NCBI RefSeq assembly: GCF_002312805.1
Contig: NZ_NMUA01000002.1
Span: 62,001 to 126,000, forward strand
Reading direction: 5' to 3'
DNA from: Sphingobium sp. D43FB
GTDB taxonomy: Bacteria; Pseudomonadota; Alphaproteobacteria; Sphingomonadales; Sphingomonadaceae
Length of the DNA: 64,000 nucleotides
Shown: positions 18,938 through 27,534 of the stretch, in pieces
Layout of the letters: each line of letters starts with the position of its first letter
How positions within the stretch are numbered: position 1 is the first letter of the stretch
The notes under the pieces: generated by a model
Told to the model about the DNA's origin: nothing
Database searches by the model: none
What the model saw: only the letters and a program-made list of their open reading frames with translations
Translations under genes and position numbers: made by a program

Positions 18938-19888
18938 ATGCACAAAGCCAAAGTCGGCGTCCTGATTTCCGGGCGCGGGTCCAATATGGCGGCGCTGCTC
19001 TACGCGGCCAAGGCTGACGACTGTCCCTATGAAATCGTGCTGGTCGCCGCCAATGATCCGGATGCGCCGGGGCTGAAACTCGCTGCTGCTGAAGGGATTG
19101 CGACCTTTGGCCAGAGCCATAAGGGCTTGAAGCGCGCCGATTTCGACCAGATCATCGATGCGCAGTTGCGCGCGGCGGGTGCCCAATTTGTCGCGCTGGC
19201 GGGCTATATGCGGCTGCTGTCGCCCGAATTCGTCGCGGGATGGGAAGAGCGGATGCTCAATATCCACCCCAGCCTGCTACCCAAATATAAGGGGCTGGAC
19301 ACGCATCAACGCGCGATCGACGCGGGCGACAGCCATACGGGTTGTTCGGTGCATATCGTGACGGCGGCGCTGGACGATGGCCCGGTGCTGGGCCAGACGC
19401 CGGTCGCGATCCTGCCTGATGACGATGCCGATACGCTGGCCGCCCGCACACTGATCGCGGAGCATCAGCTCTACAGCCGCACCCTCGCTGCGTTCGTCAG
19501 CCGCGGGCGCCACCCGGACTGGCTGCTCAACAAGGTGCGCGAAACTGCGCTGGCCTTGCCGCAGGCGGACGAGATCCTCTCCCACGGCATGCCCTGCTTC
19601 GGCATCGTCAAAGGCAAGAAGTTCGCCTATTTCACCCGCGACCATCATGGCGACGGCATCCTCGCCCTGCTGGTCAAGACCACCGCGCCCGAAGAACAGG
19701 CGAACCTGATCGAAGCCGACCCGGAACGCTATTATCGCCCGGCCTATTTCGGCACCGACTGGGTCGGCATCCGCCTGGACCTGGGTGATACCGACTGGGA
19801 GCATATCGCAGAACGGCTGCGCGCCAGCTGGCGGCAGGTTGCGCCCAAGAAGCTGCTGGGGCTGATGGATATTGCGGCGGACTTTTAG
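18938..19888 (+). CDS. purN: GAR transformylase PurN with C-terminal MmcQ/YjbR-like domain
   Basis: Residues 1 to about 200 are a full formyltetrahydrofolate-dependent PurN: ISGRGSN near the N-terminus, LAGYMRLL, and the catalytic Asn/His/Asp in LNIHPSLLP and LDDGPVLGQ. About 115 further residues have the MmcQ/YjbR (DUF419) pattern: LPQADEILSHGMPCFGIVKGKKFAYF, a YRPAYFGTDWVGIRLD block and a final helix SWRQVAPKKLL. YjbR folds resemble DNA-binding or CyaY-like domains; the function here is unknown. ATG 18938 is chosen because GGAGGT at 18925-18930 is seven bases upstream; the earlier GTG 18932 is too close. Confidence 0.93.
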   Translation: MHKAKVGVLISGRGSNMAALLYAAKADDCPYEIVLVAANDPDAPGLKLAAAEGIATFGQSHKGLKRADFDQIIDAQLRAAGAQFVALAGYMRLLSPEFVAGWEERMLNIHPSLLPKYKGLDTHQRAIDAGDSHTGCSVHIVTAALDDGPVLGQTPVAILPDDDADTLAARTLIAEHQLYSRTLAAFVSRGRHPDWLLNKVRETALALPQADEILSHGMPCFGIVKGKKFAYFTRDHHGDGILALLVKTTAPEEQANLIEADPERYYRPAYFGTDWVGIRLDLGDTDWEHIAERLRASWRQVAPKKLLGLMDIAADF

Positions 19889-19982
19889 GGGGGGGGCTTT
19901 TTGGGGCGGGCGGGACAGCGAGAGTTGGGTTGCGCAGCAGGCCCTTGGTCGCAGCGGCGTGGGTAAACGCACCCTCGCGCAA

Positions 19983-20022
19983 GCCCACCCCCTAACCCCC
20001 TCCCGCCGGCGGGAGGGGGAAC
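19983..20022. repeat. short CCCTCCC-type palindrome
   Basis: The sequence cctcccgccggcgggaggg is a perfect inverted repeat, flanked by ccaccccctaac. It is a partial member of the CCTCCCC family, lying downstream of purN. No gene is evident in 19889-20263; the interval holds this and the next repeat. Confidence 0.7.
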
Positions 20023-20078
20023 ACGCTCTGCTTCGAGGCGCTACGGAACGGGATACTGCCAACATTGTGTAAATCACC

Positions 20079-20192
20079 CGTCACGCCAGCGCAGGCTGGC
20101 ATCTCAGGTGGAGGCGCGGAACAGTTGAGCTTTGTGCCTGTCGCACCTCTATCGCGTCATCTCGTGAGACCCCAGCCTTCGCTGGGGTGACG
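20079..20192. repeat. palindromic repeat, GTCATCCCAGCG family
   Basis: The inverted ends are cgtcacgccagcgcaggctgg and cccagccttcgctggggtgacg, with a less conserved core. It is the same family as 11821-11904. Confidence 0.85.
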
Positions 20193-20464
20193 GAAAAGGG
20201 TGGGTAAGGGCCTATTTGGCTTTGAAATAATTTACGAGGTCAGCGGCCGTTGAACACCGCAAGATGGCGTGGCATTCTTTGGTGATGCAAAGTTCAACTG
20301 CTATCGAGGCAGCTCGCCATTTTCTTTCCGTAGTATGGGACGGTCCGGTGCCTACCGATGCTGTGCTGACAGCAGCTCTCGATCGACTGATTGCGGCTTA
20401 TCATGATGCACCAGATGTCGGGCCGACAAACTACGACGTTGATCCGCCGCGCGAGAGCGATTTA

Positions 20465-21629
20465 TACCAATGCGCATTGATCAGAACCCATGTGCCCATT
20501 GGCGTAGTCCGAGGGACATGATGCGCCAGGGCTGGTCGGCGAGTTTGTTCCAGGCGTAGCAGCAGTGATCGATGATATCGTCGTATGATTTGAAGATACG
20601 GTTCGACAGCCAGTTGTCGCGCATGAACTGCCACACGTTTTCGACCGGGTTCAACTCTGGGCATCTGGGCGGCAGCGGCATCAACGTGATGTTGGGTGGA
20701 ACGACCAGTTCGGCAGAGCCATGCCATCCGGCTTGATCGAGAAGCAACACGGCATGCGCCCCCGGCGCGATATGGAAGGCAATTTCGTGAAGGTGCATAT
20801 TCATCGCTTCACTGTTGCACCTTGGCATGACGATGCCTGCAGCCTTGCCTTGCGCGGGGCAAATCGCCCCGAAGAGCCAGGCCGACGATCGTCGTTGATC
20901 TTTTGGCGCTGATGGCCTCGTGCCGCGTTTCGCCCAGCGCCGGGTGAGCTTGGTTTGTTGGCCGACGCGCGCTTCATCCTGCCACCATAATTCTAGGGGC
21001 GTGCCTTTTGGGAGGCGTCGTTTGATTTGCGCCAAACGGGCAGCGAACTCTTTTTAAAAACAGCAATGTCATCGGGCTTCTGGCCACGGTGACGGGGTCG
21101 CGCGGTGAGCTTGCGATACCCCAGAGCGCGAAGCTCTCTCCCAAGCGTGTGACGCGTGACCGATAATGCGAACTCGTCCCGGATCCACTGCGCCAGGTCG
21201 CACAGTCGCCAGCGCACGACACCATGCGCCGCCGGGATTGGCCCGGTCTCAACCATTTCGGCAAGCTTGGCGCGCTGCTCGTCGTTCAAGATCGACGCCC
21301 GCCCGGGGGCCTTGCGCGTTGCCAGGCCATCAGGGCCGCACTCATTGAACCGCAAAACCCAGTCACGCACGATTTGCAGCGTCACCCCGGCAACTTTCGC
21401 TGCCTCGCTACGGCTTCCGCCGTCCAGGATCAGTGCCACCGCCAATAGACGACGCACATGGTCCCCATCACCGCATCGTCGGGCAACGACACGCAAATCC
21501 GCTGATGTGTAGTCAGTTCGAACACCAATCGCCGCCGCCATCGCAAGCCTCCATGTGCCTGCAATATCGAATCATAATCTTAGCCTCTTGGGAATCCCCG
21601 ACGTGAGTCAGCACCAACGCGCGTTGGTA
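20465..21629 (-). mobile_element. IS630-family insertion sequence (about 1165 bp)
   Basis: The left end TACCAATGCGCATTGATCA and the inverse of the right end TACCAACGCGCGTTGGTG are imperfect terminal inverted repeats. The element is flanked by TTA on both sides; with the IS630-typical TA target, the alternative boundaries are 20467-21627 flanked by TA. It contains one transposase made of two overlapping frames. Confidence 0.88.
20481..21541 (-). CDS. IS630-family transposase, two frames joined by a probable -1 frameshift
   Basis: OrfA (21541 down to 20993, 182 codons) carries the helix-turn-helix region: EAAKVAGVTLQIVRDWVLRF and a winged-helix segment. OrfB (read in the -1 frame, ending at 20481) carries the DDE catalytic domain with Asp in WWQDEARVG, Asp in LLLDQAGWH and Glu in PELNPVENVWQF. 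The frames overlap at AAAAAG (21050-21055, minus strand), a known type of slippery run; upstream of it, the OrfB frame has a stop codon just three bases before. Programmed -1 frameshifting is common in IS630 elements. All catalytic residues are present, so the element may be active. Confidence 0.88.
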
Positions 21630-21924
21630 TTAGCCTTTTTTCGTCAAGTGGGTGCTCGATTTCCCGCCTACGGCCTTTACTCGCTAGCAGACCCCATAGA
21701 TGATCCGCATACCGCGATGGGAATGGGGGATGCCATTGATGACATCGGCGATATCACTTTGGATATGCGCGACGTAATATGGCTGGCCGATAATATCGGC
21801 CCCGATGATGCCCACTGGTCTTTTCGGCTTCAGTTCTTCCATTGGGGGACACATGCGAGAGACTTGGTCCGCTATCTGCACGGTCGTCAATTTGGATAAA
21901 CGGCTGATTTTGGTCGTTTCAGCT

Positions 21925-22041
21925 ATCCTCCCCTAGTAGGGAAGGTGGCAGGGCGTAGCCTTGGCGGAGGGGTTTCGCGCTATTGAGCGGGCAATACCCC
22001 TCCACCACTTCGTGGTCCCCCTCCCCTTGCAGGGGAGGATT
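21925..22041. repeat. CCTCCCC-type palindromic repeat downstream of the DUF5063 fragment
   Basis: It begins tcctcccctagtagggaagg, contains ggcggaggggttt and ccctccaccacttcgtgg, and ends ctccccttgcaggggaggatttt. The terminal hairpin followed by TTTT could also act as a weak terminator for plus-strand reading. It fills the interval before fixJ. Confidence 0.8.
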
Positions 22042-22065
22042 TTAGAACTTACGCTATCGACCGGC

Positions 22066-22689
22066 CTATCCCACCGGTGCCCCTTCGACAGCGTGAAAGG
22101 CGATGCGGAGGGCTTCGGCTAGGCTTCGGACTTCCAGTTTCTGCATCAGGTTGGCGCGGTGGATTTCGACGGTGCGGGGGCTGATGCCCAGGTCATAGGC
22201 GATGGTCTTGTTGGGTAGGCCTTCGACCAGCCCGTCCAGCACTTCGCGTTCGCGGTCGGTCAGGATGTTGAGGCGGGCCTGCGCCTCCTGCGCCCGCGCG
22301 CCGACCCCGCGCGTGGCGATCGACTGTTTGCGGGCCGATTCGATGCAGGCGAGCAGAGTTGCCTTTTCGAACGGCTTTTCGATGAAATCGCTCGCGCCCG
22401 CCTTCATCGCCGCGACGGCCATGTCGATGTCGCCATGGCCGGTCATGATGATGACCGGCAGCATGATGCCGCGCGCGCGCAGTTCGCGCTGCACCTCCAG
22501 CCCGTCTATGTCGGGCATCCGCACGTCGAGCAGGACGCAACCCTGCGGCAGCGTCGCAGCAGCCTTCAGGAAGGGCAGCCCGCCTTCGAAGACTTGCACG
22601 CCAAAGCCGCTGGTCTTGAGCAGGAAGGCGAGCGAGCGCCGGATCGCGTCGTCATCATCCACGACATAGAGGGGATAGGGTTCGCTCAT
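22066..22689 (-). CDS. fixJ: response regulator FixJ
   Basis: The protein has 207 residues from ATG 22689, which overlaps the fixL stop by ATGA. The receiver domain carries the acidic cluster VVDDDDAIRRS, the phospho-acceptor Asp55 in CVLLDVRMPD and Lys in FIEKPF. The C-terminal LuxR-type helix-turn-helix contains LTDREREVLDGL, SPRTVEIHR and a final recognition helix. Phosphorylated FixJ activates fixK/nif-type promoters at low oxygen. The longer frame to 22740 is an extension into fixL. No fixK lies next to it here. Confidence 0.93.
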   Translation of the reverse strand: MSEPYPLYVVDDDDAIRRSLAFLLKTSGFGVQVFEGGLPFLKAAATLPQGCVLLDVRMPDIDGLEVQRELRARGIMLPVIIMTGHGDIDMAVAAMKAGASDFIEKPFEKATLLACIESARKQSIATRGVGARAQEAQARLNILTDREREVLDGLVEGLPNKTIAYDLGISPRTVEIHRANLMQKLEVRSLAEALRIAFHAVEGAPVG

Positions 22690-23837
22690 GATAGGTCGTC
22701 CGCCCGGTCCAAAGTGAAATGAAAGGCGGTGCCGCCCCATTGCGAGGGCGTGGCCCAGATGCGCCCGCCATGGCCTTCGACGATCGTCTGGCTGATCGAC
22801 AGGCCGACCCCCATACCATTGGCCTTGGTAGTGGTGAAGGGGGTGAAGAGCGTGCGCGACATGCCGGGGTCAAGGCCGGGGCCGCTGTCGGCGACGACCA
22901 CCTCCACCTTGCCATCGTCGGCGGGCGCGGCGGTGAGGCGCAGGATGCGGGCCGGGCTATCCTGCATCGCGTCTACCGCATTGCGAACGAGGTTGATGAT
23001 CACCTGCTGCAACTGCACGCGATTGGCCAGCACCAGATCGACGTGGCGGTCGACCTGCACATCCATGTCGATGCCGCGGCTGTCGGTGCCGATGAAGGCC
23101 AGCGCCGCCCCCTCGGCCAGCAGGCTGCGCAGCGGTTCGGGCTGGCGCAGGGTTTCGCCGCGCTTGATGAATTCGCGCAGCGAGCGGATGATCTCGCCCG
23201 CGCGCAGCGCCTGGCGCGCGCTTTCGTCCATCGCTTCGCCCAGCATGGCGCGATCGAGGTCGCCGGGGGCGGCGAGCAGGTCGCGGCCGGCCTCCATATA
23301 ATTGGCGATCGCGGTCAGCGGCTGGTTGAGTTCATGCGCCAATGCCGAAGCAAGCGTGCCCATCGCGGTGACGCGCCCGGCATGGGCAAGTTCGGCCTGC
23401 AGGTCCGCGACGCGCCGCTCGGCCTGTTGCCGTTCGGTCAGGTCGCGGATGAAGCCGGTGAAGAGGCGCTGGCCCTGGTCGTTCACTTCCCCCACCGACA
23501 ATTCGATGGGAAAGGTCGACCCGTCGCGCCGCCGCGCAGCGGTCAGGCGGCCGATGCCGATGATCCGCTTTTCGCCGGTGTCGATATAATGGCCGATATA
23601 GCCGTCATGCCGCTCCCGATCCGGCGAGGGCATCAGCATCGAGATATTTTCGCCCAGCACGTCGGCTTCGCTATATTGGAACATGCGCTGCGCCGCGGCG
23701 CTGAACGACACGATGCGGCCGCGCATGTCGATGACGATCAGTGCATCGGGAATGGTCGCCAGGATTGATCCCAGCAGAGCCTGTTCCAGGCTGTGCGCGT
23801 CGGTCAGCGCATCGCTTTCATCATCTGCTACAGCCAT
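22686..23837 (-). CDS. fixL: oxygen-sensor histidine kinase FixL
   Basis: The protein has 383 residues. One PAS domain (about 25-135) matches the haem-PAS of FixL: RHDGYIGHYI places His77 as the proximal haem ligand and IIGIGR places Arg97 as the distal oxygen-sensing arginine, followed by RRRDGSTFPIELSVGE and FTGFIRDLTERQQ. The kinase core has the H-box ALAHELNQPLTA (His168), N-box NLVRNAVDAM, and G-boxes DSGPGLDPG and GMGVGLSIS. There are no transmembrane helices, so this is a soluble FixL. It is paired with fixJ by an ATGA overlap; usp lies 20 bases upstream on the same strand. Confidence 0.93.
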   Translation of the reverse strand: MAVADDESDALTDAHSLEQALLGSILATIPDALIVIDMRGRIVSFSAAAQRMFQYSEADVLGENISMLMPSPDRERHDGYIGHYIDTGEKRIIGIGRLTAARRRDGSTFPIELSVGEVNDQGQRLFTGFIRDLTERQQAERRVADLQAELAHAGRVTAMGTLASALAHELNQPLTAIANYMEAGRDLLAAPGDLDRAMLGEAMDESARQALRAGEIIRSLREFIKRGETLRQPEPLRSLLAEGAALAFIGTDSRGIDMDVQVDRHVDLVLANRVQLQQVIINLVRNAVDAMQDSPARILRLTAAPADDGKVEVVVADSGPGLDPGMSRTLFTPFTTTKANGMGVGLSISQTIVEGHGGRIWATPSQWGGTAFHFTLDRADDLS

Positions 23838-23857
23838 GCGCCGACCATGGTCGCCTT

Positions 23858-24673
23858 TCAGTGCGCCAGCAAGAGGGGCACGTGCGTCTCGCGCAACATG
23901 GCGCGGGTGACACCGCCAAACACCAGTTCGCGCCAGCGGCTATGGCCGAACGCGCCCATGACGACCCAGTTCGCCGCCAGCGTGCCGATCGCCTCTTGCA
24001 GCGCCACGTCCACCGCCCGGCCCTTGCGCGGCCAGCTATGCAGTTGCGCCTTGATGCCGTGGCGGGCGAGATATTCGGGTGCAGCGGTCGAGGGAAATTC
24101 GGCCTTGTCGGCTTCCTCGACGGACACGATCTCCACCGCCTGCGCCAGTTGCAACAGCGGAACGGCAGCGCGCAGGGCGGCGCAGGATTCGGGCGACCCG
24201 TCCCAGGCGACCAGCGCGGTGCCAGTGACGGCAAAACCCTTGCACGCCTGCGGCACGGCCAGCACGGGCGTCCGCCCGCCCAGCGCCAGGTCGGCGACGA
24301 TCGGCAAGGGATCGGACAGGTGAACTCGCCCGCCTTCGGGCAGGGTCGCGACGATCGCGTCGCTCAGCCGCGCGGCGGAGAGCAGGCCTGCGACGCTGTC
24401 GCCGTCGATCTGACGCCAGTCCCAGGCGACATCTTCATGGCCCAGTCTTGCTTCCACTTTAGCGCGATAAGCCTCGTCAATCTCATGCAGTTCAGCCGCG
24501 ATCGAAGGGGCATAGCCCGCGCCGCCATAGACATCGGCCGCGACCAGATCGGGCAGCGGCGTTACCTGGACGCAATGGACATGGGCATCGTAGGCGCGGG
24601 CGAGGTCGCAGGCGGCCTGCAGGCGGCTGTCCGCGCCGACATCATCATGAATATGCAGCAGGATCGATTTCAT
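23858..24673 (-). CDS. tandem universal stress protein (UspA family)
   Basis: The protein has 271 residues comprising two Usp-like halves. The N-terminus MKSILLHIHDDVGADSRLQAACDLARAYDAHVHCVQV and the second half from ALVAWDGSPESCAAL to VMGAFGHSRWRELVFGG have the Usp fold pattern; the GxxG ATP-loop is only partly conserved. Usp proteins of this type often belong to hypoxia or oxidative-stress regulons. It is 20 bases upstream of fixL on the same strand, so it may be co-transcribed with fixLJ. The target is unknown. Confidence 0.85.
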   Translation of the reverse strand: MKSILLHIHDDVGADSRLQAACDLARAYDAHVHCVQVTPLPDLVAADVYGGAGYAPSIAAELHEIDEAYRAKVEARLGHEDVAWDWRQIDGDSVAGLLSAARLSDAIVATLPEGGRVHLSDPLPIVADLALGGRTPVLAVPQACKGFAVTGTALVAWDGSPESCAALRAAVPLLQLAQAVEIVSVEEADKAEFPSTAAPEYLARHGIKAQLHSWPRKGRAVDVALQEAIGTLAANWVVMGAFGHSRWRELVFGGVTRAMLRETHVPLLLAH

Positions 24674-24788
24674 CGCACGTCTCCCGGCAGGGTTTATCGC
24701 CCCTTGATGGCTAGGCTGGCCCCGGCGCGCGCACCATCAGGGATAGTCCTTATAGAATTTTCTGCGCCCAAATCCGATTCATTCCGGC

Positions 24789-25151
24789 ATGACGTGGACC
24801 ACGATACGCCTGGAGCTGGCCAGTTCCCCTGCTTTTCCCAAAGGGTCGGTGGCCCGCAGCTATGTGCTGCGGTTGCCGCTGGGAGAGGATGGCGTGATCG
24901 ACGAACCGGCCTATCGCGCCCATCCTGAACTGGCGACGGTGCGGCGTTTCTGGCCCAACGAACCCGACCGGCACGGCAGCCTGTTGCGCACGGCCGAAGG
25001 CTGGGCGCTGGCCTATGCGCCGGGCAAGGAAGATGACGAACGGCTGTTCCGGCTGGATGCGCAAGCGATCCGGGCGGGCAATATGATCACCCTGATCGAA
25101 CCCGATGGCGCTGCCCTGCCCTTCCTGGTGAAGGCGTTGGCGGCGGCCTGA
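24789..25151 (+). CDS. conserved hypothetical protein, 120 residues
   Basis: No family is recognised. The frame has normal codon use for the replicon and no membrane segment or signal peptide. It is rich in Pro, Arg and acidic residues, with a RRFWPNEPDRHG block and a C-terminal MITLIEPDGAALPFLVKALAAA. It diverges from usp with a 115-base shared upstream region and precedes the GNAT gene by about 19 bases, suggesting a two-gene unit. A half-site TTGAT is present between usp and this gene, but not a full FNR/FixK box. Confidence 0.6.
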   Translation: MTWTTIRLELASSPAFPKGSVARSYVLRLPLGEDGVIDEPAYRAHPELATVRRFWPNEPDRHGSLLRTAEGWALAYAPGKEDDERLFRLDAQAIRAGNMITLIEPDGAALPFLVKALAAA

Positions 25152-25170
25152 ATGCAAAAGGATATTGTTG

Positions 25171-25668
25171 ATGATCGCGCTTGAAACCCGGTACGGCTTT
25201 CCCTTCACGGTGCGCCCGGCCACCCATGACGATGAGGTCGCACTCGCCGCCTTCTTCGACGAAGTATCCGACGAGGACCGGCGGTTCCGCTTTCTAAGCG
25301 CGGTGCGCCATGTCAGCCCGGCGCAACTGCATGACATTACCGCGTTCGAGCATCACCGGCATGAAACGGTGTTGGCATTCGAGCCGGGCGGCGCGACGAT
25401 CATCGCGGCGGCGACATTGGCGGCGGACAAGGCGGGTGACATTGGCGAGGTCGCCATTTCGATCCTGCCCGAACTCAAGGGCAAGGGGATCGGCTGGACT
25501 CTGCTCGACCATATGGCGCAGGAAGCCCGGCATTGGGGCATCAAGAAGCTCCAGTCGATCGAGAGCCGCGACAATCATGCCGCCATCTCGCTGGAGCGGG
25601 AAATGGGCTTCACCGCCCGCGCCGTCAACGGTGACCCGGCGTTGATGCTGCTGGAGCGCTGCTTCTAG
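25171..25668 (+). CDS. GNAT-family N-acetyltransferase
   Basis: The protein has 165 residues. The GNAT core is visible as RPATHDDEVALAAFF, then EVAISILPELKGKGIGWTLLDHMAQEA, which is the acetyl-CoA-binding motif A with the R/Q-x-x-G-x-G/A pattern replaced by KGKGIG, and NHAAISLEREMGF. The substrate is unknown; similar enzymes acetylate protein lysines. ATG 25171 is preceded by AAAAGGA eight bases upstream, so the TTG 25165 alternative is less likely. The cluster with usp, fixL and fixJ hints at an oxygen- or stress-linked role (inference). Confidence 0.82.
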   Translation: MIALETRYGFPFTVRPATHDDEVALAAFFDEVSDEDRRFRFLSAVRHVSPAQLHDITAFEHHRHETVLAFEPGGATIIAAATLAADKAGDIGEVAISILPELKGKGIGWTLLDHMAQEARHWGIKKLQSIESRDNHAAISLEREMGFTARAVNGDPALMLLERCF

Positions 25669-25674
25669 CGTCGA

Positions 25675-27528
25675 TCAGCCCGCTTCCAGCGCGGCGCCCG
25701 CTTCCATCCACACTTCCTCGGCGGCGGCGAGTTTCTTTTCGATTGCGGCGCGCTGGACCATCAGGTCGCTGGTCTTGGCCGTTGCTTTGGCGGGGTTGGC
25801 GAGCGCGGCGTCGATGCGGGTGCGTTCGGCGGTGAGCGCAGCCATTTCGCGTTCGGCCTTGTTGACGGCATTCTTGAGCAGCTTCTGCTTTTCGCGCCAC
25901 TCTGCGGCGGCTTTCTTGTCGGCCTTGCGATCGACCTTGGGCGCGTCGCCGCTGCTGCTGTTGCCGTCGGCCTTGCGCAGGATGATGTCGGTATAATCAT
26001 CAAGGCTGCCGTCGAACGGCTGGGCGGTGCCGTTATCGACCAGCACCAGCCGGTCGGCGACCAGTTCGATCATGTGGCGGTCATGGCTGACGATCACCAC
26101 GGCGCCCGAATAATCATTGAGTGCCTGGACCAGCGCTTCGCGGCTGTCGACGTCGAGATGGTTGGTCGGCTCGTCGAGGATCAGCATGTGCGGGGCGTCG
26201 CGGGTGATGAGCGCCAGCGCCAGGCGGGCGCGCTCGCCGCCGGACATGGAGCCGACCTTCTGCACCGCGCGCTCGCCGGAAAAGCCGAAGCGGCCCAGTT
26301 GCGCGCGCACCGCACCGGGGGTCGCGCCCTTCATGACACGGGTCATATGTTCGAGCGGCGTGTCGGTGACGTCCAGCTCCTCCACCTGATATTGGGTGAA
26401 ATAGCCGACATTCATCTTGGGGCTGGACGCCATTTCGCCTTCCATCGGCGCGAGTTGCGCGGCGATGAGGCGGGCCAGCGTCGTCTTGCCATTACCGTTG
26501 CGGCCCAGCAGCGCGATCCGGTCATCCGGGTCGATGCGCATGTTGATGCGCTTCAAGATCGGCGTGTCGCCATAGCCGACCGAGGCCATGTCCATGGTGA
26601 TGAGCGGCGGGCGCAGTTCGGCGGGGCTGGGGAAACCGAAATGCAGCGTCGGATCTTCGATGGCGGCGGCGATCGGCTGCATCCGGGCCAGCGCCTTGGC
26701 ACGGGACTGGGCCTGTTTCGCGGTCGAGGCACGGGCGGAGTTGCGGGCGACATATTCCTGGAGCTTTTCGCGCTCGGCCTGCTGCTTGGTGCGGGCCGAT
26801 TCGAGCTGGGCCAGCCGTTCGGCGCGCTGCCGTTCGAAGGCATCATAGCCGCCGGGATAGAGGGTGACCTTCCCGCCTTCGAGATGGAGGATATAATCGA
26901 CCACATTGTTGAGCAGGTCGCGTTCATGGCTGATGATGACCACGGTGCCGCGATAGGCTTTGAGGAAATTTTCGAGCCAGAGCGTCGCTTCGAGATCGAG
27001 ATGGTTCGAGGGCTCGTCGAGCAGCAGCAGGTCGGGGTTGGAAAAGAGCAGCGAGGCGAGCGCCACGCGCATCTTCCAGCCGCCCGAATAGCTGTCGAGC
27101 GGGCGGCCCTGCATTTCCTCGTCAAAGCCAAGGCCCACCAGGATGCGGGCGGCGCGGGCGGGCGCGGTGTAAGCGTCGATCGTCGTCAGCCGCTCATAGA
27201 TATGGCCGAGGCGATCGGGGTCTTGCGTATGTTCGGCCTCTTCCATCAGCGCGGCGCGTTCCTTGTCCGCCTCCAGCACGGTTTCGAACGGGGTCGCGGT
27301 GCCCGACGGCGCCTCCTGCGCGATATAGCCAAGGCGCGTGTCGCGCGGCATGTCGCAACTGCCCTCGTCCGGGTCGAGCTGACCGATCATCACCTTCATC
27401 AGCGTGGACTTGCCAGCGCCATTGCGGCCGATGAGGCCGACGCGCGACCGGGGCGGCAGCGCGGCGGCGGCACGGTCAAGGATGATGCGGCCGCCCAGGC
27501 GCACGGTGATGGCATTCAGATTAAGCAT
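25675..27528 (-). CDS. ABC-F family ATP-binding protein (Uup/YheS type)
   Basis: The protein has 617 residues: two ATPase modules with no membrane segment. The first has GLIGRNGAGKST and SGGWKMRVALA; the second has ALLGRNGNGKTT and SGGERARLALAL; the Walker B strands are LLLLDEPSNHLDL and MLILDEPTNHLDV. An Arg/Lys/Gln-rich linker (about 240-290) and a C-terminal coiled coil (about 530-615) suit ribosome-associated ABC-F factors. These act on ribosomes or in DNA tolerance rather than in transport. It is convergent with the GNAT gene, six bases apart. Confidence 0.92.
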   Translation of the reverse strand: MLNLNAITVRLGGRIILDRAAAALPPRSRVGLIGRNGAGKSTLMKVMIGQLDPDEGSCDMPRDTRLGYIAQEAPSGTATPFETVLEADKERAALMEEAEHTQDPDRLGHIYERLTTIDAYTAPARAARILVGLGFDEEMQGRPLDSYSGGWKMRVALASLLFSNPDLLLLDEPSNHLDLEATLWLENFLKAYRGTVVIISHERDLLNNVVDYILHLEGGKVTLYPGGYDAFERQRAERLAQLESARTKQQAEREKLQEYVARNSARASTAKQAQSRAKALARMQPIAAAIEDPTLHFGFPSPAELRPPLITMDMASVGYGDTPILKRINMRIDPDDRIALLGRNGNGKTTLARLIAAQLAPMEGEMASSPKMNVGYFTQYQVEELDVTDTPLEHMTRVMKGATPGAVRAQLGRFGFSGERAVQKVGSMSGGERARLALALITRDAPHMLILDEPTNHLDVDSREALVQALNDYSGAVVIVSHDRHMIELVADRLVLVDNGTAQPFDGSLDDYTDIILRKADGNSSSGDAPKVDRKADKKAAAEWREKQKLLKNAVNKAEREMAALTAERTRIDAALANPAKATAKTSDLMVQRAAIEKKLAAAEEVWMEAGAALEAG

Positions 27529-27534
27529 GGCGCG

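Larger units (their letters stand above)
20264..21899 (+). pseudogene. DUF5063-like gene split by an IS630 element
   Basis: The 5' part (20264-20464, 67 codons from MAWHSLVMQ) and the 3' part (21630-21899, from LAFFRQVGARFPAYGLY to HGRQFG) are in the same frame once the intervening IS is removed. Joining at the TTA present on both sides gives a protein of about 155 residues. The combined sequence, with an acidic DDIGDITLDMRDVIWLADN block and a WSFRLQFFHWGTHARDLVRYLH C-terminal helix, resembles the DUF5063 family of small helical proteins. Each half still forms an open frame that reads into the IS. The allele is presumed non-functional, but recently so, since no other lesion is seen. Confidence 0.75.

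Noticed and set aside
24700..24720. Possible FNR/FixK box upstream of usp
   Set aside because: Only a half-site TTGAT is present; the second half does not match.
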